Positions 45,951-55,859 of a stretch of DNA of 64,000 nucleotides are shown here, one piece after another (the first letter of the stretch is position 1; each line of letters opens with the position of its first letter). The stretch comes from Halomonas litopenaei (GTDB lineage: Bacteria; Pseudomonadota; Gammaproteobacteria; Pseudomonadales; Halomonadaceae). The stretch is from contig NZ_JAEKJT010000001.1 in the NCBI RefSeq assembly GCF_017303055.1, forward strand, positions 372,001 through 436,000, in the 5' to 3' direction. The notes beneath the pieces are model-generated. The model ran no database searches. It saw nothing but the letters and a program-made list of their open reading frames with translations, and had not been told where the DNA came from. Made by a program: the position numbers and the translations under genes.

Positions 45951-46262
45951 ATCAGGCCTGACACCCGGGCTGCCGATGGGGTGATGAAAAGCGTCGACAG
46001 CAGGGGGAGGTGAAGTGGCGCGTTCCCTGCCGGTAGGCAGGCCGGCGATCAGGCGAGTGCTCTGATCCGTTCCACTGTGATCATCTCCATGTCCAGCACC
46101 AGAACCAGAAGCAGAGCCAGGACGAGGATCAGAACCGGGACCGTCGCCATTGGACGGGCGGTGATCCCGATACACAGGCGAGGACGAGTGAGAGGACGAA
46201 CGGTCGCGGAAGGGCACGTGGTCTGCATCTCGCATCAAGAATTAAAGGAAAGAGGAAAGCCG
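45951..46262. other. 312-bp pilB-pilC spacer of low-complexity sequence
   Basis: Open in the pilC frame but encoding only a Ser/Gly/Asp/Arg-rich stretch. DNA at about 46085-46140 is made of imperfect 6-bp and longer repeats (AGAACC, AGAGCC, GGACGAGGATC variants). It is read here as expanded intergenic repeat DNA rather than a pilC extension. Confidence 0.45.
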
Positions 46263-48095
46263 CTACGCCGTGGTGATGCGGCAGACCTCCGTCAGGCTGG
46301 TGACGCCTTCCATCACCCGTTCCAGGCCACTGCGGCGCAGATTGGGAAAGCCCTGGCTGCGGGCGAGGGTGTCGAACTCGTCGGCGCTGCCGCCGCTGAG
46401 AATCAGTCGGCGCATGTGCTCGTCCACCGGCACGACCTCGAACAGCCCCACACGACCCTTGTAGCCCTGGGTGCACTGGCGGCAGCCGACGGCGTCATAG
46501 AAGCTGCCCTGCTGGGCCTGTAGCGGACTCAGCCCGTGGTGGATGAGCACATCCTCCGGCAGCTGTACCGGTGCCTTGCAGTGGGGGCACAAGCGCCTAG
46601 CCAGACGCTGGGCCACGATAAGGGTGACCGCGCTGGCAATATTGAAGGATTCGATCCCCATGTTGGCGAGCCGGGAGAGCGTGTCGGCGGCGGAGTTGGT
46701 GTGCAGCGTCGACAGCACCAGGTGGCCGGTCTGGGCTGCCTTGATCGCGATTTCGGCGGTCTCCCGATCGCGAACTTCTCCCACCATCACCACGTCCGGG
46801 TCCTGGCGCAGAAAGGCCCGCAGGGTGTGGGCGAAGTCCAGCCCGATACGCGGCGCCACATTGACCTGATTGACCCCAGGCAGCTTGATCTCCACTGGAT
46901 CTTCTGCAGTGCAGATATTGCGCTCGGTGCTGTTGAGCAAGTGGATGCCCGTGTACAGAGTGACCGTCTTGCCGCTGCCGGTGGGGCCGGTCACCAGGAT
47001 CATCCCCTGAGGGCTCGCCAGGGCCGTCTCGAACAGCTTTCGCTGGCTGGGTGAAAAGCCGAGCTGTTCAATCCCGATACGGGCGGTGGCGGAGGCCAGC
47101 AAGCGCAGCACCAGCTTCTCGCCGTAGACCGTAGGCAGGGAGTTGACGCGAAAATCGATATCCTCGCCGTCGTCCAGTTGGACCTTGATGGTGCCATCCT
47201 GCGGCAGGCGCCGTTCGGAGATATCCATGCGTGCCATGACCTTCAAACGCGAGGCGATGCGACTGCGCAGGTTGAACGGCGGCTGAGCGACTTCATGGAG
47301 CAGCCCATCAATGCGAAAGCGAACCCGAAAGCGGTCCTCGAAGGGCTCGAAGTGGATATCCGAGGCGCGCTTTCTGACCGCGTCCCGCAGGATGGTATTG
47401 ACGAACTTCACTACCGGGGCATCGTCGGCCTGGCTGGTGAGGCTAGCCGTCTGGCCGCTGCTAAGGTCCTCGTCGAGCTCGCTTTCGTCTCCCGCTACCC
47501 GGCGCGGCTCCGCCCGACTGAAACGCTCACCGCGACTCTGTCCCTGTACCGCAGGGGATTGGCTGCGGCTTGGTGGCGCCTCAGGGCCCAGCTCGCCAAT
47601 GGCATCGGCAATATCCTCGGCATTGGCCTCGCCCAGGTAGGCGTCCAGTAGTAGGGAGAGCTTATCCATGGGTGCCAGCGCGGGCTTTAGCGGCTTGCCC
47701 ACCACGAACTGCAGCTCACCCAGTCGAGCGAGCGTGGACGGGTAGGGCACGGCCACGTGCAGATGGTCGTCATCCAGTACCAGGGGCAGTACCTGGTGTT
47801 CTCGCAGTAACGCCTGGGGGAAGTGGCTGAGGGGCGGCAGCTGCTCCGCCACCACCGTACTTAAATCGGTAAAGTCGAGGTTGTACTCCTCCGCCGCTGC
47901 GCGAGTCGCGGGACCGGGTTCGACGCGTCCCGTCTCGACAAGATGGCGCAGCAAGGTGCTTCCGTGGGCCAGGGCGTCGTGCTCGGCGCGTAGCGCCTCC
48001 AGCGGTGGCAGCAGGCCCAGGGCCACCAGACGTTGCCCCAGGCCGCTGTGTGGCCCCTGGGCGTGTCTGTCCCCCACAGTTTGATCAAACGGCAC
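46263..48095 (-). CDS. pilB: Type IV pilus assembly ATPase PilB
   Basis: A hexameric cytoplasmic ATPase that powers pilus extension. It has 610 residues from a GTG start at 48095 preceded by GAGGAA. An N-terminal MshEN-type region (about 20-155) is followed by a disordered linker (about 170-225) and the GspE core: SDIHFEP, Walker A GPTGSGKT (370-377), Walker [11 protein letters not shown], His box STLHTNSA, and a C-terminal zinc site of two Cys pairs (CPHC, CRQC). It is oriented away from pilA, and no PilD prepilin peptidase gene follows pilC in this window. Confidence 0.94.
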   Translation of the reverse strand: MPFDQTVGDRHAQGPHSGLGQRLVALGLLPPLEALRAEHDALAHGSTLLRHLVETGRVEPGPATRAAAEEYNLDFTDLSTVVAEQLPPLSHFPQALLREHQVLPLVLDDDHLHVAVPYPSTLARLGELQFVVGKPLKPALAPMDKLSLLLDAYLGEANAEDIADAIGELGPEAPPSRSQSPAVQGQSRGERFSRAEPRRVAGDESELDEDLSSGQTASLTSQADDAPVVKFVNTILRDAVRKRASDIHFEPFEDRFRVRFRIDGLLHEVAQPPFNLRSRIASRLKVMARMDISERRLPQDGTIKVQLDDGEDIDFRVNSLPTVYGEKLVLRLLASATARIGIEQLGFSPSQRKLFETALASPQGMILVTGPTGSGKTVTLYTGIHLLNSTERNICTAEDPVEIKLPGVNQVNVAPRIGLDFAHTLRAFLRQDPDVVMVGEVRDRETAEIAIKAAQTGHLVLSTLHTNSAADTLSRLANMGIESFNIASAVTLIVAQRLARRLCPHCKAPVQLPEDVLIHHGLSPLQAQQGSFYDAVGCRQCTQGYKGRVGLFEVVPVDEHMRRLILSGGSADEFDTLARSQGFPNLRRSGLERVMEGVTSLTEVCRITTA

Positions 48096-48323
48096 AGTGG
48101 TTCCTCTGCGAGCCAGTATCCAGCGTCGACAATAGCGCCAGTTTACGCCTCAGCGAGTGGTCAATTGCGCCGCAGCGCGTGTTTTGCGCTAGCAACCCGA
48201 CGCATATCAAGGTTTCAGCGCGCTCAGCCCTGCGCGGCACGAGGTCCGGCGTACTATCCCGATATTCCCCGCCGCACCTCCCGGTCCGGCGATACGTCAA
48301 GTCCCACTGAGGAGAGAGTCGTC

Positions 48324-48854
48324 ATGGACGCACACCATCCGTCACACGCGGCGACAGCGTGCACTGAAGTCCGTATTGCGAGTGCCATGCAAAAGCCCAC
48401 CACCACGGCTTCGGCTGCCGATCCACGCGCCGCGGTGCAGGCACAGCCGACACAGCGGCAAGGGCAGGGCGGCTTCACCTTGATCGAACTGCTGGTGGTC
48501 GTGGCCATCATTGGCCTGCTGTCCGCCATCGCGATACCGCAGTACACCAACTTTCAAAAACGAGCGGCGGTGAATGCCTGCAAGGAGGAGCTAGCGGCCG
48601 CACGAACGGCGCTGTCGATAGAGGGAACCCTTGCGGAGGTGGACGTGGCTAACACGGGGCTCAAGGACGCCTATTCCTGGTCAGCCTGTCTGGACACCAG
48701 TGTGAAGTACACGGCAGGCGTTCAAGGAAGCGGCGGTACGGCGGATAAGGACGGTGAGCTATACGCAACCCCCTCCTCAGAGAAATTCAAGACGGAAGCG
48801 GTAAAACTGATCATTCCTCCCGTTATGGATGTCGATGACGCCCTCGGCAGTTAA
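48324..48854 (+). CDS. pilA: Type IV major pilin-like prepilin with unusually long leader
   Basis: A type IV prepilin: [19 protein letters not shown] is the class III signal with Glu5 of the mature protein and a hydrophobic alpha-1 helix. The globular part has a cysteine pair (Cys in AVNACKEEL and in SWSACLD). The ATG at 48324 has a good GGAGAGA site and gives 176 residues with a 50-residue leader before the Gly-Phe cleavage point; type IVa leaders are normally 6-10. The alternative Met22 would still leave about 28. It is divergent from pilB across a 228-bp gap. Confidence 0.82.
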   Translation: MDAHHPSHAATACTEVRIASAMQKPTTTASAADPRAAVQAQPTQRQGQGGFTLIELLVVVAIIGLLSAIAIPQYTNFQKRAAVNACKEELAAARTALSIEGTLAEVDVANTGLKDAYSWSACLDTSVKYTAGVQGSGGTADKDGELYATPSSEKFKTEAVKLIIPPVMDVDDALGS

Positions 48855-48889
48855 GCGTAAATACCGAAGTAAATGCCAAAGGGTCGCTA

Positions 48890-50359
48890 ATGTCCGACAG
48901 ATCCACTGAAGAAAATCGTATACCGTCGGATTCTCCGGCGATTGTGCATCACGGTGGCGCCGACGGCGTCACCGGGAGCTGCCACAGGCTCCAGATCACC
49001 CCACACCAGGCCATTCTGATCGACTGCGGGCTGTTTCAGGGCAGCGACCTGAAAGGGCAGAGCAGCTTCGAACGCCACCAGATCGAATTTTCCGTCGAAG
49101 ATGTCGTCGCGCTGGTGGTTACCCACGTGCATATCGACCATGTCGGGCGGCTTCCCTATCTTCTGGCCGCCGGCTTCACAGGCCCCATAATTTGTACCCC
49201 GCCCAGTGCCAAGCTACTACCGCTGGTAATTGAAGATGCACTGAAAATTGGCTTTACCCGAGACAGAAGACTCATCGAGCGGTTTCTTGATAGAGTCGAG
49301 ATGCATCTTGAGCCAAGTCCTTATGGTGTCTGGAAAAGTTGCATAGACGAAGAGCAACTCAAGGTCAAGGTGCGTCTCCAGAACGCGGGGCATATACTCG
49401 GTTCTGCATACGTTGAAATTGATGTTGAGGACCAGCGCGCCAGTCTGGATAATCGCTACGTCTTTTCGGGGGACCTGGGGCCGCCCGACACTCCGCTGTT
49501 GCCGGACCCCACCCCATTGGAAAAAGCCGACGTCCTGGTGCTGGAAAGCACCTATGGGGATCGTCGGCATGAAGGCCGCAGGACGCGGCGCGCACAGCTC
49601 AAGGAAATGATTTATCGTGCACAGCGCGAGGGCGGTAGCGTGGTCATTCCGGCCTTCAGCATCGGCCGCACGCAAGAGCTCCTCTACGAGATAGAGACCC
49701 TGCTGCACGAGCTGCAGGGCCAGCACGAGACAGAAAGCCCAGGCCCCGAGCCCAGCGAAACGCCTCCGATACCCATGGTAGTTGTTGACTCACCACTGGC
49801 CGCCAGGTTTACCAAGGTCTACCGCGAGCTGAAGCCCTGGTGGGACAATGAAGCGAAGCAGCGACTGGAAGACGGCCGCCACCCCCTAAGCTTCGATGGC
49901 CTTGTGACCATCGACAGCCACGACGACCACCTCGACATGGTGGAACGGCTGGCCGAGACGACTACCAGCGCCATCGTGATCGCCGCCAGCGGTATGGCCA
50001 CCGGAGGTCGCGTCGTCAACTACCTCGCGCGACTGCTACCAGACCCTAGACACACCGTGCTGTTCGTCGGCTACCAGGCCGAAGGCACCCCAGGGCGAGA
50101 CATCCAGCGGGCAACACCAGGCAGCTACGTCCGCCTCGAAGAGAAAAAGGTCGCCGTCAACGCCACGATCAAGACCATCTCCGGCTTTTCCGCCCATGCA
50201 GACCAGCAAGACCTGCTGAACTTTGTGCGAAGCGCCAAGGAATCGGTGGGGGAGGTGCGGTTGGTGCATGGAAGTGAGGGGACGAGGAGGGGGTTAGGGC
50301 GCAAGTTTGTCAAAGTTGCTACGTACTTTTTAATCGTCACATGGCCAGTTAAGATTTAG
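48890..50359 (+). CDS. Beta-CASP metallo-beta-lactamase-fold nuclease (3' end altered)
   Basis: A 489-residue protein of the metallo-beta-lactamase/beta-CASP family (CPSF73/YSH1-like RNA exonucleases). Metal-binding motif HVHIDHVGR lies near residue 79, with NAGHILGSAY, the SGDLG Asp, VVIPAFSIGRTQELLYEI, VIAASGMATGGRV and FSAHAD downstream. It begins 35 bp after pilA with AAGGG before the ATG. The expected C-terminal RLVHGSEGTRRGL is present, but the last 14 or so residues (after GRKF) are atypical and encoded in suddenly AT-rich DNA. This suggests that the native 3' end was replaced at the junction with the polysaccharide locus. Confidence 0.85.
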   Translation: MSDRSTEENRIPSDSPAIVHHGGADGVTGSCHRLQITPHQAILIDCGLFQGSDLKGQSSFERHQIEFSVEDVVALVVTHVHIDHVGRLPYLLAAGFTGPIICTPPSAKLLPLVIEDALKIGFTRDRRLIERFLDRVEMHLEPSPYGVWKSCIDEEQLKVKVRLQNAGHILGSAYVEIDVEDQRASLDNRYVFSGDLGPPDTPLLPDPTPLEKADVLVLESTYGDRRHEGRRTRRAQLKEMIYRAQREGGSVVIPAFSIGRTQELLYEIETLLHELQGQHETESPGPEPSETPPIPMVVVDSPLAARFTKVYRELKPWWDNEAKQRLEDGRHPLSFDGLVTIDSHDDHLDMVERLAETTTSAIVIAASGMATGGRVVNYLARLLPDPRHTVLFVGYQAEGTPGRDIQRATPGSYVRLEEKKVAVNATIKTISGFSAHADQQDLLNFVRSAKESVGEVRLVHGSEGTRRGLGRKFVKVATYFLIVTWPVKI

Positions 50360-50569
50360 TTCGCAAGTTTAATGCTAAGCAAGTAACAGCTGTTATGCAT
50401 GTGTAGCTTTTTACTCTCGAAAAACCTTTTCAAAATGTTTTTTCAGTTGTAGAGGCAATATTAAGCGCGCAATAAAGTTGTCGTGATTATTAAAAACTTT
50501 TGAAATAATCATAAATAAAAAAGAGTGTAAGGCCATGCAGGCTAAAAAATTCTATTCGCGAGTGTTTAA
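50360..50569. other. AT-rich leader of the polysaccharide cluster
   Basis: A 210-bp AT-rich gap between the nuclease gene and the first glycosyltransferase. It presumably carries the cluster promoter, but no convincing -35/-10 pair or full JUMPStart element was found here. Confidence 0.35.
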
Positions 50570-51373
50570 ATGATATCAGTGCTAATTTCAGTGTACAAAA
50601 ACGATGTATTAACCTATTTTAAAGAATCTATAGAGAGCGTGATCAGCCAAATAAATGGAGATGATGAATTAGTAATAGTATTTGATGGGCCAGTAGCTGA
50701 AGAGCTAGAACAGTATGCAAAAGGGCTGGATGGTATTGTAGACACGACTGTGAAAGTTGTCAGTTTACAGAAGAATCTGGGGTTGGCTAAAGCGCTTAAC
50801 GTTGGTCTAGAGTATTGTAGTAAAAAATATGTAGCCAGGATGGATGCAGATGATGTGTCAAGAGGTGACAGGTTCGCAAAACAATTATCCTATATGGAAA
50901 CGAACCCAACGGTATCCGTTGTTGGCGGGGCTGTGTGCGAATTTACGATTGACGGAGTCACAAAAATTAAAAAAGGAGCGGAAAGCAATAAAATAGTCGC
51001 CTTCTCAAAAACTAGAAATCCACTCAATCACCCTACTGTAATGTTCCGAAAAAAAGATGTGTTGAGTGTAGGCGGGTATAATGAAAAACTATACTACGCG
51101 CAGGATTACGAGTTGTGGTGCCGCATGATTAATGAGGGGTTTTGCCTCGTCAACTTAGATGATGTACTGGTGGACTTTAGATTAGGGGAGAATTTTTTAA
51201 CAAAAAGGAGTGGCTTTAGGTATGTAAGAGTTGAGGCTAAGCTTCTTAGTAGTCTGGTCAAGCTTGACTACTTTAGTTCTTTCGATGCGTTGAGGTTTAT
51301 GATCTTTCGTATCCCACCAAGGTTATTGCCAACCTCTATACTAAAGCTGGTATACAGAACGCTGAGAAAATAG
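50570..51373 (+). CDS. Glycosyltransferase family 2
   Basis: A 267-residue GT-A fold transferase that would add one sugar of the repeat unit on the cytoplasmic face of the inner membrane. N-terminal MISVLISVYKNDVLTYFKESIES, nucleotide-sugar-binding DADD (in VARMDADDVSRGDRF) and an acceptor-side FRKKDVLSVGGYNE...AQDYELWCRM are typical. It is the first gene of the AT-rich cluster; the next gene starts 2 bp after its stop. The sugar is not predictable. Codon use is AT-rich, unlike the core genes, suggesting transfer. Confidence 0.88.
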   Translation: MISVLISVYKNDVLTYFKESIESVISQINGDDELVIVFDGPVAEELEQYAKGLDGIVDTTVKVVSLQKNLGLAKALNVGLEYCSKKYVARMDADDVSRGDRFAKQLSYMETNPTVSVVGGAVCEFTIDGVTKIKKGAESNKIVAFSKTRNPLNHPTVMFRKKDVLSVGGYNEKLYYAQDYELWCRMINEGFCLVNLDDVLVDFRLGENFLTKRSGFRYVRVEAKLLSSLVKLDYFSSFDALRFMIFRIPPRLLPTSILKLVYRTLRK

Positions 51374-51375
51374 CA

Positions 51376-52581
51376 ATGGCGTCGTTAAAAAAGCTAGTTT
51401 TTTTGGGAAGTGATAAGGTAATAGCACTCGGCTTGCAGTTCCTTGGGTTTATATGGATCGCACGCACTTTGGAGGTTAGTGAATTTGGCAAATTAAATTC
51501 AGCGATGTCTGTGTTTGGGATGCTTTCATTTGTAGGCGCACTAGGTGCGTCCGTGTGGTTTCAGAATCAGCTAATAATAAAATCTAAAGAAAGAGAACTT
51601 AATGAAATTTTAAGAGATGTGATAGTCTTACGTGGATTGGCAACTTTACTTCAGGCGATGGCCGCTGCAGTAGTATTATATGTCTCGAGTAGCGATGTCC
51701 TTTTGCTAGTAGTAGCCTTTACAGTATACCACCTTTTCCTAAGATTTGACGTCTTAGACTTCTATCTTCTAGAAAGAGAAAAAGCTCATGTAGCCGTGCT
51801 CGCTAATGTGATTGGTAAAGCCACGTTTGCCATTAGCTGCTATGCGTGTTTTAAGATAGATGCATCTTTATCTATACTCATATTTGCTCTTCCTCTAGAC
51901 TTGCTTGTAAGCTCATTTATTAAGATGGTTTATCTTTTTAATCGAGAGGAAATATTTAAGAATCAAAAGGCAATTGAGCTAAAAAATCTGATTAAAATTT
52001 TTGATAACTTAAAATATTTGGCAATAGCAGGGGCATCGACACCATTATTGTTGCAGTCAGATGTTTTCGTGGTAAAAGCAATAATAGGCGAAGAAGTTGC
52101 AGGATTATACGCAGCGGCTTCAAAGATCATAAGCCCTTTTCTTGCCGCAGCGATGGTAGTATCTATAGCGTTTTTCTCTTCAATTGTAACTGGTAGTCGC
52201 AAATTTTTATCCGGCTTTTTCCTAACTGTTTTTTGTACCGCGGTGATTATTAGCATTACAGTAATGATGTGGAGCGAAGAAATTATAGTCTTGGCTTACG
52301 GCGAACCATTTCGGCCTTCGTCGGAGATACTGGCAGTTCTTGTGATGGCGTTACCCGCCTTCTCCCTCGGGCCAATACTATCAAGGTTCATGATTTCGAA
52401 GGGGTTGAATCGGCATGAGGCGGCCAAGAATTGGTTTGTAGCCATTGTGTACCTTGGGCTACAACTTCCTGGAGTTGCCATATGGGGAGCACAAGCTGCA
52501 GCGTGGTCATTAGTTGTCTGTAGCTATCTACTGGTAATTATATCATTCTACGTCATTTATAATAATAGAGTTAAGGGATGA
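51376..52581 (+). CDS. wzx: Wzx-type oligosaccharide flippase
   Basis: A 401-residue polytopic membrane protein (about 12 helices) of the MOP/polysaccharide-synthesis family. The N-terminus (GSDKVIALGLQFLGFIWIARTLEVSEFGKLNSAMS) is characteristic. It would flip undecaprenyl-linked repeat units to the periplasm for the polymerase encoded next. Its start lies 2 bp after the GT2 gene and its stop overlaps the next start by 4 nt, showing a tight operon. Confidence 0.85.
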   Translation: MASLKKLVFLGSDKVIALGLQFLGFIWIARTLEVSEFGKLNSAMSVFGMLSFVGALGASVWFQNQLIIKSKERELNEILRDVIVLRGLATLLQAMAAAVVLYVSSSDVLLLVVAFTVYHLFLRFDVLDFYLLEREKAHVAVLANVIGKATFAISCYACFKIDASLSILIFALPLDLLVSSFIKMVYLFNREEIFKNQKAIELKNLIKIFDNLKYLAIAGASTPLLLQSDVFVVKAIIGEEVAGLYAAASKIISPFLAAAMVVSIAFFSSIVTGSRKFLSGFFLTVFCTAVIISITVMMWSEEIIVLAYGEPFRPSSEILAVLVMALPAFSLGPILSRFMISKGLNRHEAAKNWFVAIVYLGLQLPGVAIWGAQAAAWSLVVCSYLLVIISFYVIYNNRVKG

Positions 52582-53534
52582 CTTCGTTGCTTAAGATAAC
52601 AAAGTATGTCGTACGAGTGCTTCTATTACTATTATTGTTTCCTTTGCTGAACTACGACAGCAGTTTAAATCCAGATATAGGCAATTATGAGATTAATTAC
52701 GAAAAATCCAAATGGTCTTATGATATTGGCTTCGAGATAGTTGGAGCGTTATTTAGGCATGTGCTGGACTTTTCATTCGAACAATACTGGATTTCATTAC
52801 TTGTAATTGTATGTTTGTTATTGGCCGCATTATATAGAAATTTATTTGTTTTTTTATTGGCATATCCGAATATAATATTTCAGGCTACATTCCTTGGGAC
52901 TCAGATTCGCTTTGCAATCGCGATTTTGGTTTTCTTGAATATCGTATTGTTAGCAGGCAGTGCTGGAAAGAGTAAATTAACTAGGCTATGCGGTCTCGCT
53001 GTAGCGGCATCGATGCATTTTTCAATAGTGTTTTATTATATATTTTACCGTATCTATTTGTTAATTGTGCACAAGATTAAGGGGTTTAGTGTTGGAGTGA
53101 GGTTTTCTTTAGTAGCTCTTGTAGTCTCGGTAGCGGCAGTTTTTGGGAGCTATGTAATAGCATTCGCCTTTCAAGTTTTAGCAGAAGATAATTACATCGG
53201 TTCAGCCTATTTTGAAAGAAAATCTTTTGTCTCTACCATATATGTGTTGTGCATTTTTTGCTTGATGTGGCTCGCTCTGAAGGATTATATAAGAGAAAGT
53301 AGAAACAGTGCCAACATACACACAATTGTTTTGGCACTTTTTCTAGCGGCTTTTGTTATTGGGAGCTCTTCTGTTGCCTTGTTATCTGGCAGAACACTAA
53401 TATTACTTTCTTTTGTAGAGCCAATTGCTATATATGCGTTATTGAGAAGTGAAAGCCGTTTTTGCATGTGGTTAGGAGTTGTATACTTGATGATTTACTT
53501 GTCGAAAAATCTACTTGGTATTATATATGCATAG
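52578..53534 (+). CDS. EpsG/Wzy-like polysaccharide polymerase
   Basis: A 318-residue protein with roughly 9-10 membrane helices. The segment [25 protein letters not shown] after the first helix resembles the EpsG family motif (acidic-Tyr rich, then a Gly-Phe helix start), and [12 protein letters not shown] is the conserved Arg loop. Polymerases are poorly conserved, so the assignment rests on topology, this motif and the position between flippase and transferase genes. It overlaps wzx by 4 nt and the acyltransferase by 8 nt. Confidence 0.7.
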   Translation: MTSLLKITKYVVRVLLLLLLFPLLNYDSSLNPDIGNYEINYEKSKWSYDIGFEIVGALFRHVLDFSFEQYWISLLVIVCLLLAALYRNLFVFLLAYPNIIFQATFLGTQIRFAIAILVFLNIVLLAGSAGKSKLTRLCGLAVAASMHFSIVFYYIFYRIYLLIVHKIKGFSVGVRFSLVALVVSVAAVFGSYVIAFAFQVLAEDNYIGSAYFERKSFVSTIYVLCIFCLMWLALKDYIRESRNSANIHTIVLALFLAAFVIGSSSVALLSGRTLILLSFVEPIAIYALLRSESRFCMWLGVVYLMIYLSKNLLGIIYA

Positions 53535-54033
53535 GTATAAACTAGCGTTATGCGATGAAGCATGGAGCTTATATCAATGGCTTTTTCTCTTTATCCCTGG
53601 AAGATTAGGACACAGGTTACGTGGAGCTGCATTAAAGCCATTTTTTAAACAGGCTGGGAAAAACATTTCAGTAAAAGAGAACGTAGAGATCTATCGACCC
53701 TGGAATCTGACTATTGGTACAGGGAGTGGCTTTGGTCGAAACAATATCATTGATTGCACTGGCGGAATCATCATTGGTAATAATGTGCGATTCGGCCCAA
53801 ATGTCATGGTTGCAACTATGAACCACTCGACGATCAAAGATGGTATGGAAGATAAAGTACGTAAGCTAAGAGTTGTAGAAATTGGGGATAATGTCTGGAT
53901 TGGTCATGGGTCGACGATTCTACCAGGGGTTAAAGTTGGTAGTAACGTCATAATAGCTGCAGGTGCCGTGGTGAATAAGGATGTAGATTCAAACTCTGCT
54001 GTCGGTGGAGTGCCGGCTAGGAAGTTAGGTTAA
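53527..54033 (+). CDS. Left-handed beta-helix sugar acyltransferase
   Basis: A 168-residue hexapeptide-repeat acyltransferase (WcaF/CapG/NodL type) that would O- or N-acetylate a sugar of the repeat unit from acetyl-CoA. Hexapeptide coils are visible from about residue 58 onward ([26 protein letters not shown]), with catalytic-type His in NHST and GHGS, and a C-terminal [11 protein letters not shown]. The ATG at 53527, overlapping the polymerase stop by 8 nt, is preferred over the TTG four codons earlier. Its TAA overlaps the next ATG by one base (TAATG). Confidence 0.85.
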   Translation: MHRYKLALCDEAWSLYQWLFLFIPGRLGHRLRGAALKPFFKQAGKNISVKENVEIYRPWNLTIGTGSGFGRNNIIDCTGGIIIGNNVRFGPNVMVATMNHSTIKDGMEDKVRKLRVVEIGDNVWIGHGSTILPGVKVGSNVIIAAGAVVNKDVDSNSAVGGVPARKLG

Positions 54034-55214
54034 TGCACACGATAAGTTTCTTTCTCGGTGAAGAGTTACTGTTTCATAATGGAAATTATTACACTTCATC
54101 CTCCTCGGCTTCTTTTTTAATAAATACGTTTCGTGACTTAGAGTGGGAAGTTGTGACACACTCTAGAGAGGTGGCCGAACATCCTGGTGGCACCAAAATT
54201 GACAGTAGTAAGGTTGTCCTGTTGCCTCATTATGAGGGTATTCTTGGCTTTGTTAAAAAGACCTTCACGGAAAAAAGTTTTTTCTCTAGTTTTCTTGGAA
54301 AGGTAAAGCAGTTAGCTACAGACCAGAAGCGTGTGTTTTGGGTTAGAAATCCAACATTAGTTTCCTTGATATTCTCTGTGTTTCTCGTGTTAAAAAAAAG
54401 ATATTTTGTCTCTCATGTATGTGCCGACATAAGGCTGGTTTGGAAAAATAAAAAATATAAAGGATTTAGTCGTTATGCGGCATATTTGTTCTCTAAGTTG
54501 ATGCATGTCGCACTTATTTTCGTGACTAAATCTGGCTATTCCATAAATTTAGCAACGGGAACCAAGCTGCATAAATTTTGTCTGAAACATGATAAAAACA
54601 GTACCTATTTTATTGATTCCATAATCGAACCTAATAGCGCTCGGGGTAAGGTCGAAAGTGCTAGCAGTGAAGTAATCAACCTTTTGTTCGTGGGAAGGGT
54701 AAGGGAAGATAAAGGCGTCTTTGATTTGTTAGAAGCCATGCGTCAACTAGTTGAAGAGGGGGAGTATAAGTTATTGATCGTAGGTGGTGGAGAATTAGAA
54801 AAAGTAAGGGACATAAGTACAGAGCTTTGTATTGATAAACATGTGAAGATAGCTGGACCTGCTTCAGGAGATGCTCTAAAAGATTATTTCGCTAAATCTG
54901 ATGCAGTAATCGTTCCTTCAGATAATGATTATGAGGGTTTTCCAAGGGTTATACTTGAAGCCTGGTCACATAATAAACCAGTATTTCTTACCCCGGTGGG
55001 AGGTATCCCTGGGTTAGCTAAAGATGGTTTTAACTCGATCTTTATCGAGCGGGGAAAGCCTACTGATATCAAAGAAAAAGTTAGTCGCTTTTTTTTACCT
55101 AGCAACAGTATGGCTCGTGAGGTGCTCGAGAAGGGTATTTGTCAGACTAACGATAGTTATGGAAGCTCACATTGGGCTTCTATTGCTAGGACTAAAGTTT
55201 TTTCGCTTACATAA
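54033..55214 (+). CDS. Glycosyltransferase family 4
   Basis: A 393-residue GT-B transferase. The N-terminal acceptor domain is divergent; the C-terminal donor domain has the GT4 hallmarks NLLFVGRVREDKGVFDLLEAM, LLIVGGGELEKVRD, an EGFPRVILEAW motif (EX7E-type region) and PVGGIPGLAKDG. It is the last intact gene of the AT-rich block: a 1.4-kb decayed region with transposase remnants follows. It starts at TAATG overlapping the acyltransferase. Confidence 0.87.
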   Translation: MHTISFFLGEELLFHNGNYYTSSSSASFLINTFRDLEWEVVTHSREVAEHPGGTKIDSSKVVLLPHYEGILGFVKKTFTEKSFFSSFLGKVKQLATDQKRVFWVRNPTLVSLIFSVFLVLKKRYFVSHVCADIRLVWKNKKYKGFSRYAAYLFSKLMHVALIFVTKSGYSINLATGTKLHKFCLKHDKNSTYFIDSIIEPNSARGKVESASSEVINLLFVGRVREDKGVFDLLEAMRQLVEEGEYKLLIVGGGELEKVRDISTELCIDKHVKIAGPASGDALKDYFAKSDAVIVPSDNDYEGFPRVILEAWSHNKPVFLTPVGGIPGLAKDGFNSIFIERGKPTDIKEKVSRFFLPSNSMAREVLEKGICQTNDSYGSSHWASIARTKVFSLT

Positions 55215-55571
55215 TAGTTGCAATAGCTCGCTTGGTCTTGTTTTGGTTGCAACTTATAAGGCGTTATGAATAAACATATTGTTATTTTTAATTTAACTTG
55301 CATTCACGTCACTCTATGCTCAAATTCAATACAGACTATGTTGACAGTTAGCAAGTGTAAGGCCGTGACGGTTATTTATCCTATCTCTGGGACTCATTTT
55401 TACTAATAATATATGGATGTAGAGTGCGTCACGATTATATTGTTGCATGATAGTGGCACGAAACCCACCATTATCAAGCATCTCTAAAGACTTATAAGTA
55501 CGACTCCTCGCGAACTGGTACATGGCGTAATGCTTCGATCAAGTGGGATGCTACGCCAGTCTCGCCGTTTT

Positions 55572-55640
55572 TTATTTAGCTGACACGCCATTAAGCACGA
55601 CGCCAATCGAAGTGGCCGTATTGGCACGACTTTCATCGAG
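55572..55640 (-). pseudogene. Possible 3' remnant of a Wzc-like polysaccharide tyrosine kinase
   Basis: On the minus strand 22 codons plus a stop read LDESRANTATSIGVVLNGVSAK, which resembles the end of BY-kinases of the Wzc type (GVVLNGV). The frame is closed by a stop directly upstream of this fragment. The match is short, so this is a tentative call, supported by the polysaccharide context. Confidence 0.35.
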
Positions 55641-55859
55641 CTAGGGACCGATGTGTTGCTTAAGCACAGGTCTTCATGGCAAATAGTTGTTGAAGTGCTT
55701 GTACCTAGGTGTCCACATATTTCAGTCCTGTCTTGCGGCCACCTACAAGCCACTTCATGTTTTTTATGCGGCTCGTTGAATGTGTGCCGCTTTCGCCATC
55801 AGAGAGGCTCGCGGCGTCAACTCCGTCGCGGTTAGAACCGTTGCAGCACGGTCCGTGAC

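Noticed and set aside
45951..46238. N-terminal extension of PilC by 96 codons
   Set aside because: It is low-complexity, has no ribosome-binding site at its start, and would make PilC about 100 residues longer than the family.
48219..48260. A GGCACGAGGTCCGG sequence considered as a sigma-54 promoter for pilA
   Set aside because: The GG and GC elements are not 10 nt apart and the TTGCA half is missing.
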